Below are positions 8,485 through 17,589 of a stretch of DNA of 64,000 bases, in pieces. Position 1 is the stretch's first letter; each line of letters begins with the position of its first letter. The position numbers and the translations under genes were made by a program. The notes beneath the pieces are model-generated. The model worked only from the letters and a program-made list of their open reading frames with translations. It made no database searches and was not told the DNA's origin. This DNA is from Agarivorans sp. Toyoura001 (GTDB lineage: Bacteria; Pseudomonadota; Gammaproteobacteria; Enterobacterales; Celerinatantimonadaceae): positions 310,001 to 374,000 of the forward strand of contig NZ_BJEQ01000002.1 in the NCBI RefSeq assembly GCF_005405585.1, written 5' to 3'.

Positions 8485-9003
8485 ATGCAGGCCTTAAATC
8501 ATTTTTCCCAAACTCGCTTAGCTTGGCTGAGTTTATTGCTATTTATGGTATTTTTTGAAGCATGCGCATTAGCGTTCCAGCATGTTATGAAGCTACCGCC
8601 CTGCGTCATGTGTATTTACGAGCGTGTAGCCATGTTAGGCATTGCTGGCGGCGCAATCATTGGTTTGTTAAACCCCAACAATCTATTAGTGCGAATACTT
8701 GGCTTTGCCGCTTGGGGAGTGAGCGCAGCATGGGGTTTGCAACTGTCGATAACGCATACTGATTTACAAATGAATCCATCGCCCTTTGCCACGTGTGATT
8801 TGTTTGTTAGCTTCCCAGGCTGGGCCCCCTTAGATCAATGGTTGCCATGGATGTTTCAAGCCTATAGCTCCTGTGATGTGGTGGACTGGATATTTCTAAG
8901 CCTAAGCATGCCGCAGTGGTTGATCATTATTTTTGCGGCTAATCTTATCGCGCTGGTCGTCATGGTAATGGCTCAGTTTTACGCAAAGCCGACACCCGTT
9001 TAG
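8485..9003 (+). CDS. dsbB: Disulfide bond formation protein DsbB
   Basis: A 172-residue inner-membrane protein with four hydrophobic helices. The two redox cysteine pairs are in place: C40-x-x-C43 (PPCVMCIYERV) in the first periplasmic loop and C104/C130 in the second. DsbB reoxidises periplasmic DsbA and passes electrons to ubiquinone. AGGAAAG precedes the ATG. It lies after a TetR gene; whether they share a transcript is unclear. The length and cysteine spacing match the classical enzyme. Confidence 0.92.
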   Translation: MQALNHFSQTRLAWLSLLLFMVFFEACALAFQHVMKLPPCVMCIYERVAMLGIAGGAIIGLLNPNNLLVRILGFAAWGVSAAWGLQLSITHTDLQMNPSPFATCDLFVSFPGWAPLDQWLPWMFQAYSSCDVVDWIFLSLSMPQWLIIIFAANLIALVVMVMAQFYAKPTPV

Positions 9004-9533
9004 ATTCTAAACGACTACGGAAATGTGGCAGAGCAGAGTTGATCAGCTTAGCGTTAGTCTATAGGCCCATTACATAAAGCGGGTCGTCTTTACTTTGTAT
9101 CACCGCCAGCACTATATATTCAGGTTTGCTCACTTCACTTTCAGCCTGTACCGAGTGAACAACAACACAATCGAAATGACTAGGCTTGTTTTAAGCTTGG
9201 TTTCATCCAACTCTCTTCTTTAGAAGGCCAACCGAACCGCTATTAAAAAGTGTAAATATTAGCTCTCACGTAAGCCTACAGTTTCTGTTCTTCTAAATGG
9301 AGAGCTCAAACTAACCATAGTGCTAGCCACTCCTGTTGACCTAATACTCATATTCTGTGTGTTTTCGATTTGTGACTTCAGCAATAGGAATCTAGCTATT
9401 TTCAAGCAGGGCGAGTGAAGCGCGAACCCTCATAATTAGCAACAAGCCAAGTGAACAAAATTCAACCATGTTAGCATTTTACTGGGAACTAGAAGATCCG
9501 TAGAGATCTCAGATAATACATAAGGAATGTAAA
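9004..9533. other. Intergenic region with a possible decayed reverse-strand coding tail
   Basis: A 530-base spacer with no intact gene. On the reverse strand a 43-codon open stretch ends with a stop at 9061-9059 and reads as ordinary protein (containing SKPEYIVLAVIQSKDDPLY). It has no start; a methionine lies upstream in a different frame. This looks like the C-terminal remnant of a lost gene, but the evidence is only the quality of the reading frame. The right part should hold the promoter of the phosphatase gene. Confidence 0.3.
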
Positions 9534-12095
9534 ATGATAACAGCAAAACAGTCGATGACTTTGCCATGGCGATCAGCCCTTGGCTTAGCCGCACTTTTAA
9601 GCATCTCAAGCGTACATGCAGACACCTGGCATTTTAGAGGTACACCCAATAACTGGGCCAGTACAGCAATGAGTGAAGTTAACACCCACCTTCACCAAAG
9701 TTGCCAAACATTTTCTGCCACTAATGCCCGTTTTAAAATTGACCATTATGGCGATTGGAATGACAGCTACCCTGCTGATGATTTTTTAATAAGCCAAGCT
9801 GGTAGTTATCAAATAAGCTTTAACAGCAGCGATAAAACCATCACCGTTGATTCGGTAAGCCAATGTGAAGACCCTGCAACAAGCACCAGTAATCAGCAAA
9901 CTAATACGACAGATACTCGCTTCTATTTTGATGCCAGTGACTTTACCAGCACTCCGACTATTTGGGCTTGGATTTCTAATGGCAGTGCCATTTCTCAGTT
10001 AGAAGGATACAGCTGGAATAGCCAACAAAGCTTGTTGGTAGATAGTGACAGTGGTTATTACTATTGGCGCTTACCGAGTGCTTATCAAGCAGAGTTAGAT
10101 GCCGGTTTAAAACTCAACTTTATCATTGATAAGAATGATGAATTTAGCCGAAACAACAGCGGATGCTACAGCGAAAACCGTTGGTACCAAAGTTTAGCTA
10201 CTTGCTTAGATAAACCCTTTCAACCTTATATAGGGCCTTACCTCACTTTGCTTCAGCCGCAATATTCGGGTGACTACAATACCGCTAGCATCTTAGACCC
10301 CAGCGGTAACATGGTGATCAACTACGAGTTAAGCGGCGCTGATAGTAACTTTAGCGCTGCGGTGTTTTACCGCCCAGCTGGCCAAACTAGCTGGATAGAA
10401 CAAACAGAAGATGAGGTAGCCCCCTTTGGCGAAGGTTGGGGAAAAGTTCACCATATCACTCTCACCAACTTACAAGCCGATACCGAATATCAATACAAGG
10501 TAATTGGGCCAACCGGTAAGTTTTCTGCTGAATACGCATTTAAAACCGCGAGTACCAATATGGATTACAGCCGCTTTTTAGTGGTGGGTGACATGCAAGA
10601 TGAACAAGGCGAACAGCGCTGGCACGATATTGCCCAAGCCATTAGCAGTGAGCACATGGACGACTTTGACTTTATTATTACCGTAGGCGACATGGTAAAA
10701 GACGATGTTAGCCATAGCTCTGAACGCTTTTACTGGTGGAAAGTATTTTTTGATAAAGGCCAACAGCTGTTTGCTTCTAAGCCCATCATGCCAGCAATGG
10801 GGAATCACGATACACCAGGTAATATCGGGGTCAGTGATTCAGAGCAATACTGGAGCAATGCCGAAGATACCCGTTCATTTAGAAAATACTTTTATCTGTC
10901 TCCAGATATGAGCTACCCAGACTATTACAGCTTTAGCTATGGTAATGCTTGTTTCATGAGCGTTAACTCAGAAATCCCGGTTTTTTATGGCCGTCATCCA
11001 GAACGAGATAACGGCAACAATGCAGCAACGCAAGCCAACTGGCTACAGCAAGAGGTAAACAAAGCACAGGCCTGCCCTTGGAGTTTTGCTTATTTTCATG
11101 TGCCACCTATTAACCCTGCAGGCGGCAAAAGTGAAGTGGCTTTTGTCCGCCCATATACTGATTATTTTAATCACAAATTAGATTGGTCTATTACTGGCCA
11201 CGTGCACGAATACCAGCGCCTAAAACCAGTACATGCAACCAGTAACACTTTAGATTTTAATTAATCGGGTTATGGCCGAACCGCTGATAAAGGTGTGGGG
11301 TATATGATTGCCGCTCCTGCTGGTCAATGGCCTCGAAATACTACCAGTAGCAACATGCACCAATTGGCGTTTTACCCGCATAACAGCAGCGGTACCGCTT
11401 ACGAAATTGGCTTTAGCATCATCAATGTTTCGGCCAATAATTTTGAGCTGAAAACCTATGGTATGGGTAGCGTGGGCGACAAAGTTCAGCCTTCTGGTTA
11501 CCGCTCTGGCGACGACAGAAGCAAGCAGCTCATGGATACTCTGAGTTATAGTAAACTGGCCTTAATTGCTAATGCAGGTCCAGATATTAATGTGAATCAA
11601 GGCGACACTGTGAGCTTTGATGGCAGCGATTCACAAGCCTTAAGTGGCTCTATTATTAGTTACCAATGGTCAAACGGCTTAACCGGAGTGTCTGCCAGCA
11701 AGGTCTACTCAGAACTGGGCAGTTTTCCGGTAACGCTTACCGTTAAAGATAACCAAGGAAATAGAGCTACCGACAGCGTAGTGGTGACGGTGCTTGATCA
11801 ATCAGCTAACTACAAAAAAGATTTTGAGAGCGTTGATTTTCGTGGAACTGCAAACAGTTGGGGAAAAACCGCGATGAACTTAATCGGCGACAATACCTGG
11901 CAACTGATAGTGAACGTTACCGATAGCCAGCCCAGTTTCAAATTTTACGCCAACGGAAAATGGTATGGCGATGACCAAGCTGATGGAGAAACCCACAGTA
12001 ACGAGCGCGCCAATATTGCCCTTTCTCAAGGACCGGGTTTGTATCAAATTACCCTCACTGACCATACTCGACAATATCGAGTCACAAAGTTGTAA
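9534..12095 (+). pseudogene. Secreted purple-acid-phosphatase-like metallophosphoesterase interrupted by an in-frame stop
   Basis: One frame of about 853 codons is split by a TAA at 11262-11264; the frame continues unshifted (SGYGRTADKGVGYMI) to 12095. Order: signal peptide (1 to about 29), carbohydrate-binding-like module with FRGTPNNW, second binding-like module (about 125-225), purple-acid-phosphatase N-terminal FN3 (about 235-340), calcineurin-like domain with GDMQ (near 351), GDM, GNHD (near 423) and GHVHEYQR (near 555). After the stop come the end of the phosphatase fold, a PKD module (about 680-765) and a second FRGT-type module. The stop falls directly after the last metal-binding motif, so the truncated product could fold partly. 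Sequencing error is possible. Confidence 0.8.
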
Positions 12096-12114
12096 ACCCC
12101 CTTTACCAATAATC

Positions 12115-12142
12115 AAAAATCCCAGAGCACAAAGCTCTGGGC
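12115..12142. terminator. Intrinsic terminator between convergent genes
   Basis: Stem CCCAGAGC/GCTCTGGG with a 5-base loop; the A-run at 12115-12120 gives a T-run on the reverse strand, so it mainly ends the CAP-protein transcript coming from 12843. Confidence 0.75.
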
Positions 12143-12183
12143 TTAAAACTGTTAGCCGTTAACCATTTAGCACTTTTCTTATT

Positions 12184-12843
12184 TTAGTATTGCGCGCCAA
12201 AAACTTGAGTCCAATATTGGCCATAAGTACTGCTGCTGTTTTCGCTCATGCCTGCACCTAGCTCGGTGTAGTTAGCACTCATGATGTTTGAACAGTGACC
12301 GCTGCTTTTTAACCAGCTAGACATTGCATCATCTAAGGTACGGTTACCTGCAGCAATATTTTCGCCCACGTAAGACGAGTTGTAACCCTGCCCTCTGGCA
12401 CGGCTAGAAGGGCTAGAGCCGTCTAATCCGGTATGTGAGAAAAAGTTATAGTTTGCCATGTTAGTTGAGTGCTCTTCGGCAGCCAACTGCAAACTTAAGT
12501 TAGAACTTAATGGCTCAACGGCTGGGTAATAAGTACCGCCACAGTTACGCCCTACACTTCGCGCTTCATTTACTGCTTCTAGCATTCTAGCTTGAATAGT
12601 ATCTTCTACTGGATCACTTGGTTCGATTGGGTCAACGGGATCAACCGGGTCCGTTGGCTCAACAGGGTCCACAGGATCTGTTGGCAACACCGGGTCCTCA
12701 GGGTCAATGGGATCAACCGGATCGCTAGGGTCAACCGGATTGGTTGGCTCACTAGGATCTTGGCCGCCAGGATCAGTGGGTTCAACAGGGTCAGCAGGCC
12801 CACTAAGGCCAAGTAATAACAATAAAAATTTAAAGAATGACAT
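12184..12843 (-). CDS. Exported CAP/SCP-domain protein with Pro-Asp-rich linker (lipobox lost)
   Basis: A 219-residue protein. A short hydrophobic N-terminus ends GLSGPADP; the paralogue at 13346 has GLSGC there, so the lipid-anchoring Cys has become Pro. A linker of about 60 residues repeats Asp-Pro-Val/Thr-type units (about 20-80). The C-terminal CAP domain (about 86-219) has the conserved [20 protein letters not shown] and ENIAAG features and a Cys pair. Bacterial CAP proteins are secreted; their activity is mostly unknown. AAGGA precedes the ATG. Without the Cys, secretion or periplasmic retention is more likely than lipidation. Confidence 0.85.
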   Translation of the reverse strand: MSFFKFLLLLLGLSGPADPVEPTDPGGQDPSEPTNPVDPSDPVDPIDPEDPVLPTDPVDPVEPTDPVDPVDPIEPSDPVEDTIQARMLEAVNEARSVGRNCGGTYYPAVEPLSSNLSLQLAAEEHSTNMANYNFFSHTGLDGSSPSSRARGQGYNSSYVGENIAAGNRTLDDAMSSWLKSSGHCSNIMSANYTELGAGMSENSSSTYGQYWTQVFGAQY

Positions 12844-13293
12844 ATATTTCCTTATATCGTCTGGGTAGTGAGGCTCCTAAGCCAAGGGATCATTAACTAC
12901 ACATCAAGCTGGTAACAGCTATACACTGTGCTATACGATCCCTCGGTAACCATAAGCGTTCACTAACTATTTGGTTTTCCTCATAAAAGCTTGCAATAAC
13001 GCTCTACTTTTACAAGGGATAAAAATATTACATAACTACAAATCAAAAAACATGATCTTGATTATGTTTATAATTAAATTATCAATAACACCTATAAGCC
13101 ATTAATATTAAGAAGATTATCCTAAGATTCATTGTAGGGAGCGGATGTTAAACATGAAAAGCGCTACGATTTGCTTGGCAATGTAGCTCACCAACAAATG
13201 ATTAAGCCTCTCGGTACCTTTAAATGCTAATTAGAGTTCTGAGCCTGCTGTGTTTACACACTCAATATGTATCAAACAGACTTTTATAAAGTG
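12844..13293. other. Spacer between the two CAP genes
   Basis: About 450 bases, AT-rich, with no convincing gene. It should hold the promoter of the downstream CAP gene (reverse strand). Confidence 0.5.
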
Positions 13294-13316
13294 AAAGCCC
13301 AGCTAGCTAGGCTTTT
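13294..13316 (-). terminator. Intrinsic terminator of the upstream CAP gene
   Basis: Stem AAAAGCCTAGCT / AGCTGGGCTTT read on the reverse strand, about 30 bases past the stop at 13346. The T-run is short. Confidence 0.5.
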
Positions 13317-13345
13317 AATCAGAAACTCATTGCTTATTGCTTTTC

Positions 13346-13915
13346 TCAGCGTTGCGCTCCAAATACCTGAGTCCAATACCGGCCATAACTACTGCTGCTG
13401 TTTTCACTCATAGCGGCACCTAGCTCAGTGTAGTTAGCATTCATAATATTTTTGCAGTGGCCGGTGCTGCTTAACCAACCGGACATCGCGCTTTCTAAAG
13501 TGCGTTGCCCCGCAGCAATATTTTCGCCAACGTAAGACCAGCTATAACCGTGCGCCGTAGCGCGAGTGGCTGAGCTAGATCCGTCTAGTCCGGTATGAGA
13601 AAAGAAATCGTAATTGGCCATATTGTTTGAGTGCTCTTCAGCGGCGAGTTGCAAACTTAGGTTGGAACTTAGCGAGGCTACCGCAGGGTAATAGTCGCTA
13701 CCACAGTTACGCCCTATACTTCGTGCTTGGTTTACGGCCTCTAACATACGAGCTTGAAGGGTATTGTCTGTTGGCTCTGTTGGCTCTGTTGGCTCTGCAG
13801 GTTCTTCTGGATTAACCGGATCGTTAGGTTGATTTGGTGTGGGCTCGCCAGAGTCAGATGAACCACCACAGCCACTAAGCCCTATTAACAACAATAATAA
13901 TATAAAACGAGACAT
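13346..13915 (-). CDS. CAP/SCP-domain lipoprotein
   Basis: A 189-residue paralogue of the 12184 protein. The start at 13915 is chosen because AAGGA lies 5 bases upstream and it begins a classic lipoprotein signal (MSRFILLLLLIGLSGCGGSS); an open frame continues upstream to 14008 but has no such signal. A short Pro/Glu-rich linker (about 20-50, with three EPT units) precedes the CAP domain, which is near identical to its neighbour over segments such as [15 protein letters not shown]. Tandem duplication followed by divergence of the linker and lipobox is the simplest reading. Outer-membrane lipoprotein is likely. Confidence 0.85.
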   Translation of the reverse strand: MSRFILLLLLIGLSGCGGSSDSGEPTPNQPNDPVNPEEPAEPTEPTEPTDNTLQARMLEAVNQARSIGRNCGSDYYPAVASLSSNLSLQLAAEEHSNNMANYDFFSHTGLDGSSSATRATAHGYSWSYVGENIAAGQRTLESAMSGWLSSTGHCKNIMNANYTELGAAMSENSSSSYGRYWTQVFGAQR

Positions 13916-14205
13916 GCACATCCTTATCATGCGTAAAGTCAGTGAAAACAAGCCCTTTAGAGACATTAAGTACTCACTAACAATTAAATTAATAAGGCAT
14001 AAAAACACATTGAGATGGCAAAATCCATGAATTTTTCATCAATAAAAAATATCAAACTATTCGCCCTGTTAGCTTAAATAGACGCTTCTATATAACCTGT
14101 AGACCAACGCAGCAACAGCCATTTGAGTAAATATTCGAAGCCACTCAGTAACTGGCGCGATGCTAAAAAGCAATCACAAACTCTCCGCTACTACTTGTAA
14201 ATAGA

Positions 14206-14655
14206 TTAAATATCTACTGCGTATAAAGGGTGTGGGTGGGCTAATACAAAGTGCTGCCAAACATGCTGATACACTTCGCGTTGATTAGGAAACGGCACCA
14301 TGGATTGAGCCTCTTCAATTCCCACCCAACGATAGTCGGTATGTTCGTGATTTAATACCACAGCTTGGTTTGGAGGACAGATCACCACAAACACCGGAAT
14401 AACTTGCATTACATTGCTGTTGGCTTCAAAAAACTGCTCAAGAATCTGCCCGTTGTAAAGCTGAGTGACCTCTATCTGAGTTTCTTCTTTAAACTCGCGC
14501 ACCATTGCTTGCCACGCCTTCTCGTCGCCCTCTATATGGCCGGCTACATGGCACCAATAATTGCCCTTGCTGCGCTTCATTAACAGCATTTTGGTTTGGC
14601 TATTAAATTGCGATAAAGCCACTCCAGAAACAATCGACGTATCTAGCGGAATCAT
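14206..14655 (-). CDS. Nudix hydrolase
   Basis: A 149-residue Nudix-fold protein. The Nudix box is clear: GHIEGDEKAW followed by REFKEETQIEV (about 41-64), holding the Mg-binding glutamates. Nudix enzymes cleave nucleoside diphosphates linked to another moiety; the substrate is not evident. It starts 36 bases after the stop of the GyrI-like gene on the same strand and is preceded by GGAGA, so the two are probably cotranscribed. Confidence 0.85.
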   Translation of the reverse strand: MIPLDTSIVSGVALSQFNSQTKMLLMKRSKGNYWCHVAGHIEGDEKAWQAMVREFKEETQIEVTQLYNGQILEQFFEANSNVMQVIPVFVVICPPNQAVVLNHEHTDYRWVGIEEAQSMVPFPNQREVYQHVWQHFVLAHPHPLYAVDI

Positions 14656-14690
14656 CTTTAACGTCTCCTTAAGTCTTAATGGTAATAACC

Positions 14691-15296
14691 TTAAACCATG
14701 GCTTGGCGAATCACTGTTTTCCAGTTTTCTGGTGCCGCGCGGCGAATGTCAGACAAGTAAATTTCATGATGTTTACCCCGCAGTTGACTGCCACTATCGC
14801 TAATAAATTGATGAACCCGCTCTACCGTTGGCCCCTCTTCAGAAAACGGCCCCACATGTAGAGTTTGTGCACATTTACCTTCAGTAAACTCAGCAAAGCG
14901 AACTAGATCTATAGCGGCCAAATTTTTCTTGGTGTTGACTTGTTTTATCGCCTCAGCTACCCGCTCCGTGGTCACCCACTCTGGCTGCATAATCATCATC
15001 GTCCAAATCCAATTAGCCTTGTTGTCGTTTACAAAGTCACTCATATCTTCCGCCCACCACAGGCCTTCCAGCGGCATTACTGCGTAATCAATTCCCACGC
15101 TCTTCTTAATCATAAACTTAAGGGTATAGGCGAGTGAAAACAGCGCCTCTACCGCTGCTTGGTAACGTTCAGAGCCAGGCTCACCCTGCCCATCTACCAT
15201 TAAAAAATTCATGGTCGGCACATCGACTAGCGCCACTTTTTTAGCTGAAGGGCGATAACACTGCTTTAATTCTTTTTTAAAGTCTATTTTGCTCAT
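14691..15296 (-). CDS. GyrI-like domain protein
   Basis: A 201-residue protein matching the stand-alone GyrI-like (SHS2-fold) small-molecule-binding family: an N-terminal DFKKELKQCYRPSAKKVALVDVP opening, a central WWAEDMSDF segment and a C-terminal KCAQTLHVGPFSEEGPTV with the conserved HVGPF motif. Proteins of this type bind or, in some cases, hydrolyse cyclic or lipophilic compounds. No DNA-binding domain is present, so it is not itself a regulator. First gene of a likely two-gene unit with the Nudix hydrolase. Confidence 0.8.
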   Translation of the reverse strand: MSKIDFKKELKQCYRPSAKKVALVDVPTMNFLMVDGQGEPGSERYQAAVEALFSLAYTLKFMIKKSVGIDYAVMPLEGLWWAEDMSDFVNDNKANWIWTMMIMQPEWVTTERVAEAIKQVNTKKNLAAIDLVRFAEFTEGKCAQTLHVGPFSEEGPTVERVHQFISDSGSQLRGKHHEIYLSDIRRAAPENWKTVIRQAMV

Positions 15297-15399
15297 GCTT
15301 GTACTCTAAGGGTGATAAACCAACAACGATATGAATACCGTCAGCATACCGCAAAACACAGCTCTCGTGCTGTTACTGTAGTTAAGTAGTTACCTTATG

Positions 15400-16116
15400 T
15401 TATGGCTGATAAAAGCCTGAAACAAAACCGGTGGCCTCGCAATTTGGGCTGCTAAGAATGACCAAACTGGTTTCATCTACAAGGTATTCTTGCTCGCAGT
15501 CCGTATAGGGGTGATTAAACTTAAGTTGACCATTATCAGCCAATGTGGCCTGCATGCCATCGGTATTGATGAGGGTTAAATCCGCAATTTCTAAGTACTC
15601 TCCTGCAGCGCTATATAAACCACTATTGTCGGCAGTCGTCATTGTCAGGGTTTGTTTGCTTGGGCGCTTAGTATAGAACCGGGCATCCCCACAATTAGTA
15701 CTAAACTGCACGGCTTTATCTTGTATCGGCGTGAAGCTGTAAACATGGCTAGCCAAATAACCAGAAGGATATTGGCAGGCGCTGTCTTCTGTATACTCGG
15801 TGTTTGCTTGCACAGAAATACGCACTAAGCCACGCTGTTCCACTTCGCGGTCAGTGTAATAGTCATCCCAAAATAATACTCGTCCATTGCTGCTCACCAC
15901 AGCAACATGATCGTCGGCAGTGTCACGGTAAATCCCTGCAGTATTCAATGTGTTGTTGGGGTTAATAGGTTGGCCGCCTTTATTGCCGCCGGTATTGTTG
16001 CTGTTACACGAACTCGCGTTGGCATTTTTTGAACAAAGGTTAACGCTCCCCTGTTCTTTACAACCGCTAACAATGGCCAGTAACGCTAAGATTGCATATG
16101 TGATTAGTTTTTTCAT
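15400..16116 (-). CDS. Hypothetical lipoprotein
   Basis: A 238-residue protein not recognised beyond its signal. The N-terminus MKKLITYAILALLAIVSGC has a lipobox (IVSGC), so an envelope lipoprotein is likely. An Asn/Gly-rich low-complexity linker (about 30-55) precedes a beta-rich region with six further cysteines in total. No known domain was identified. Monocistronic on the reverse strand. Confidence 0.7.
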   Translation of the reverse strand: MKKLITYAILALLAIVSGCKEQGSVNLCSKNANASSCNSNNTGGNKGGQPINPNNTLNTAGIYRDTADDHVAVVSSNGRVLFWDDYYTDREVEQRGLVRISVQANTEYTEDSACQYPSGYLASHVYSFTPIQDKAVQFSTNCGDARFYTKRPSKQTLTMTTADNSGLYSAAGEYLEIADLTLINTDGMQATLADNGQLKFNHPYTDCEQEYLVDETSLVILSSPNCEATGFVSGFYQP

Positions 16117-16297
16117 TTTGTTGCCTTTGCTCTCATAACCACTTACACAATAAAAGTAGTGGTGTAGCTCAACGCTGCTTGTCTATAGAAAAGCATAAAA
16201 CAACGGTATTTTTTTAGGCAACGAGGACCTTAAAGCCAAACTGTTAGCCTAAGTCGATTAGGCACTCCCTCTACTAATTAACGCACTTCAAGTTAGA

Positions 16298-16711
16298 TTA
16301 GCGCGGACCAGAGGCAATAAACTTAGCTTGGGCTTTGGCATAAATCAGCTGATCGACACATAACGATGCAGTGAGCGAATAAATGCCTCTGCGCTCGCCA
16401 ACAAGCTGAGCACTTAAGCGTAAGGTTTGACTCACAGGTATAGGCCTAACAAAGCGAACCTTTAGCTCGGCGGTCATTGCCTCTACTCCTTCAAAGAACA
16501 ATCGATTCACCATTGCGTCGTCTAATAAAGTGCTGATAACACCGCCATGTAACACCCCACTATAACCTTGATACCTATCCCCAAGCTTTACCGTTGCCCA
16601 TGCTTCTTTTAGTTGATTTAGTGAGAACGTCACCCCCATGGAATAGGTGTTTAGTTGCGGATCACCACAAGCGATGCAATGTTGGTGGTTCGCGGGTTGT
16701 AGCTTATTCAC
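16298..16711 (-). CDS. PaaI-family hotdog thioesterase
   Basis: A 137-residue single hotdog domain. The signature GVLHGGVISTLLDDAM (about 49-64) is the catalytic segment of PaaI-type acyl-CoA thioesterases. The N-terminal HCIACGDPQLNTYSMGV is a common start of this subfamily and may bind metal. Substrate unknown. Divergent from the DUF134 gene, with the 34-bp palindrome between them (16770-16803), so it could share that control. Confidence 0.82.
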   Translation of the reverse strand: MNKLQPANHQHCIACGDPQLNTYSMGVTFSLNQLKEAWATVKLGDRYQGYSGVLHGGVISTLLDDAMVNRLFFEGVEAMTAELKVRFVRPIPVSQTLRLSAQLVGERRGIYSLTASLCVDQLIYAKAQAKFIASGPR

Positions 16712-16769
16712 TGATTATTTCCCTAAGCAATATTTAGTCTCCATTAATAGCATATGCCATAAATAAATC

Positions 16770-16803
16770 ACACAAGTAATTGGCATATGCCAATTACTTG
16801 TGT
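16770..16803. promoter_or_regulatory. 34-bp perfect palindrome, probable DUF134 operator
   Basis: The 17-base arms (beginning ACACAAGTAATTGGCAT) are exact reverse complements meeting at a GGCATATGCC core with no spacer. A further half-copy GCATATGCCAT lies at 16750-16760. The palindrome ends 30 bases before the DUF134 start codon. A DNA-bound dimer of the adjacent helix-turn-helix protein is the simplest explanation; a cruciform or attachment site cannot be excluded. Confidence 0.6.
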
Positions 16804-16832
16804 ATGGTTAACTCATCACATTAGGAGCAAAA

Positions 16833-17120
16833 ATGCCTAGACCAAAGAAATGCCGCCGTATTGGGGGCGCTCCCGCCCACCGTTGCTTTAAACCTAACGG
16901 CGTACCGATGAGCAAATTAAACAAAATAAACATTCTGCCCGAAGAGCTAGAAGCACTGCGCCTAGCCGATTACCACAATATGAGCCAACAAGCCGCCGCA
17001 GATCAAATGGGTGTATCACGGCAAACCTTTGGCAACATTGTTAATCAGGCGAGATACAAGGTAGCCGCCAGCTTAATAGAAGGCAGCGCACTACTATTTG
17101 AAGAAGAGAATATTGAATAA
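16833..17120 (+). CDS. DUF134 helix-turn-helix protein
   Basis: A 95-residue member of the DUF134 family. The opening MPRPKKCRRIGGAP and the region LPEELEALRLADYHNMSQ are its hallmarks, followed by a sigma-region-4-like helix-turn-helix (QAAADQMGVSRQTFGNIV, about 53-70). Members are often next to NifX/NifB-type dinitrogenase-cofactor domain proteins, as here, where the partner begins 14 bases later. It probably regulates this pair through the palindrome upstream. Start is preceded by AGGAG. Confidence 0.85.
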   Translation: MPRPKKCRRIGGAPAHRCFKPNGVPMSKLNKINILPEELEALRLADYHNMSQQAAADQMGVSRQTFGNIVNQARYKVAASLIEGSALLFEEENIE

Positions 17121-17133
17121 AAGGAAGCAAACC

Positions 17134-17589
17134 ATGATTTATGCCGTAGCAAATGACCAAGCTTTAGTCGCTAATCACTTTTCTAAAGCAGAGCAATTTT
17201 CATTTTTTACCCACAACAATAGCTTAATTGCCAACTGGGAGAATCCAGCGGCCAACGCTGAAGCCTCTTGCAGTGATAAAAGCGCCATTATCACTCAATT
17301 ACAAACCATGAAAACCGAGGTGGTGATTGTGCGTAATATTGGGGAGCGCGCCTTAGCCAAACTATTAAAGGCTGGCATTAAAGTCTTTCAAGTAGGCCAG
17401 AAAACCGAAGTAAAAGCAGCCACCACCAGTGACTTGTTAGAACTTAACCACCCTAGCCAAGGGCGCGCTTCTACTCAGTACAATAAAAACCATCATTGCG
17501 AAGACCGCCAACAAGCCAATCGCTGTTGTGGCCAATCAAATAAACGCCACCATAGATCCAGTCGCTCAGGAAAGGCCTGCTGTAGCTAA
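17134..17589 (+). CDS. NifX/dinitrogenase iron-molybdenum cofactor-domain protein with Cys/His-rich tail
   Basis: A 151-residue protein. The start at 17134 is chosen over one at 17098 because AAGGAAG lies just upstream and the fold begins at MIYAVANDQALVANHFSKAE. Residues 1 to about 100 match the small NifX/NafY-like domain (VVIVRNIGERALAKLLKAGIKVF). The last 40 residues are rich in His, Cys and Arg (HHCED, RCCGQ, ACCS), suggesting metal binding. No nitrogenase genes are in the window; relatives outside nitrogen fixation are thought to handle metal clusters. Cotranscribed with the DUF134 gene. Confidence 0.78.
   Translation: MIYAVANDQALVANHFSKAEQFSFFTHNNSLIANWENPAANAEASCSDKSAIITQLQTMKTEVVIVRNIGERALAKLLKAGIKVFQVGQKTEVKAATTSDLLELNHPSQGRASTQYNKNHHCEDRQQANRCCGQSNKRHHRSSRSGKACCS

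Noticed and set aside
12600-12800. Tandem DNA repeat or CRISPR-like array
   Set aside because: The repetitive DNA is the coding sequence of the Pro/Asp-rich linker in the CAP protein; units are irregular and in frame.
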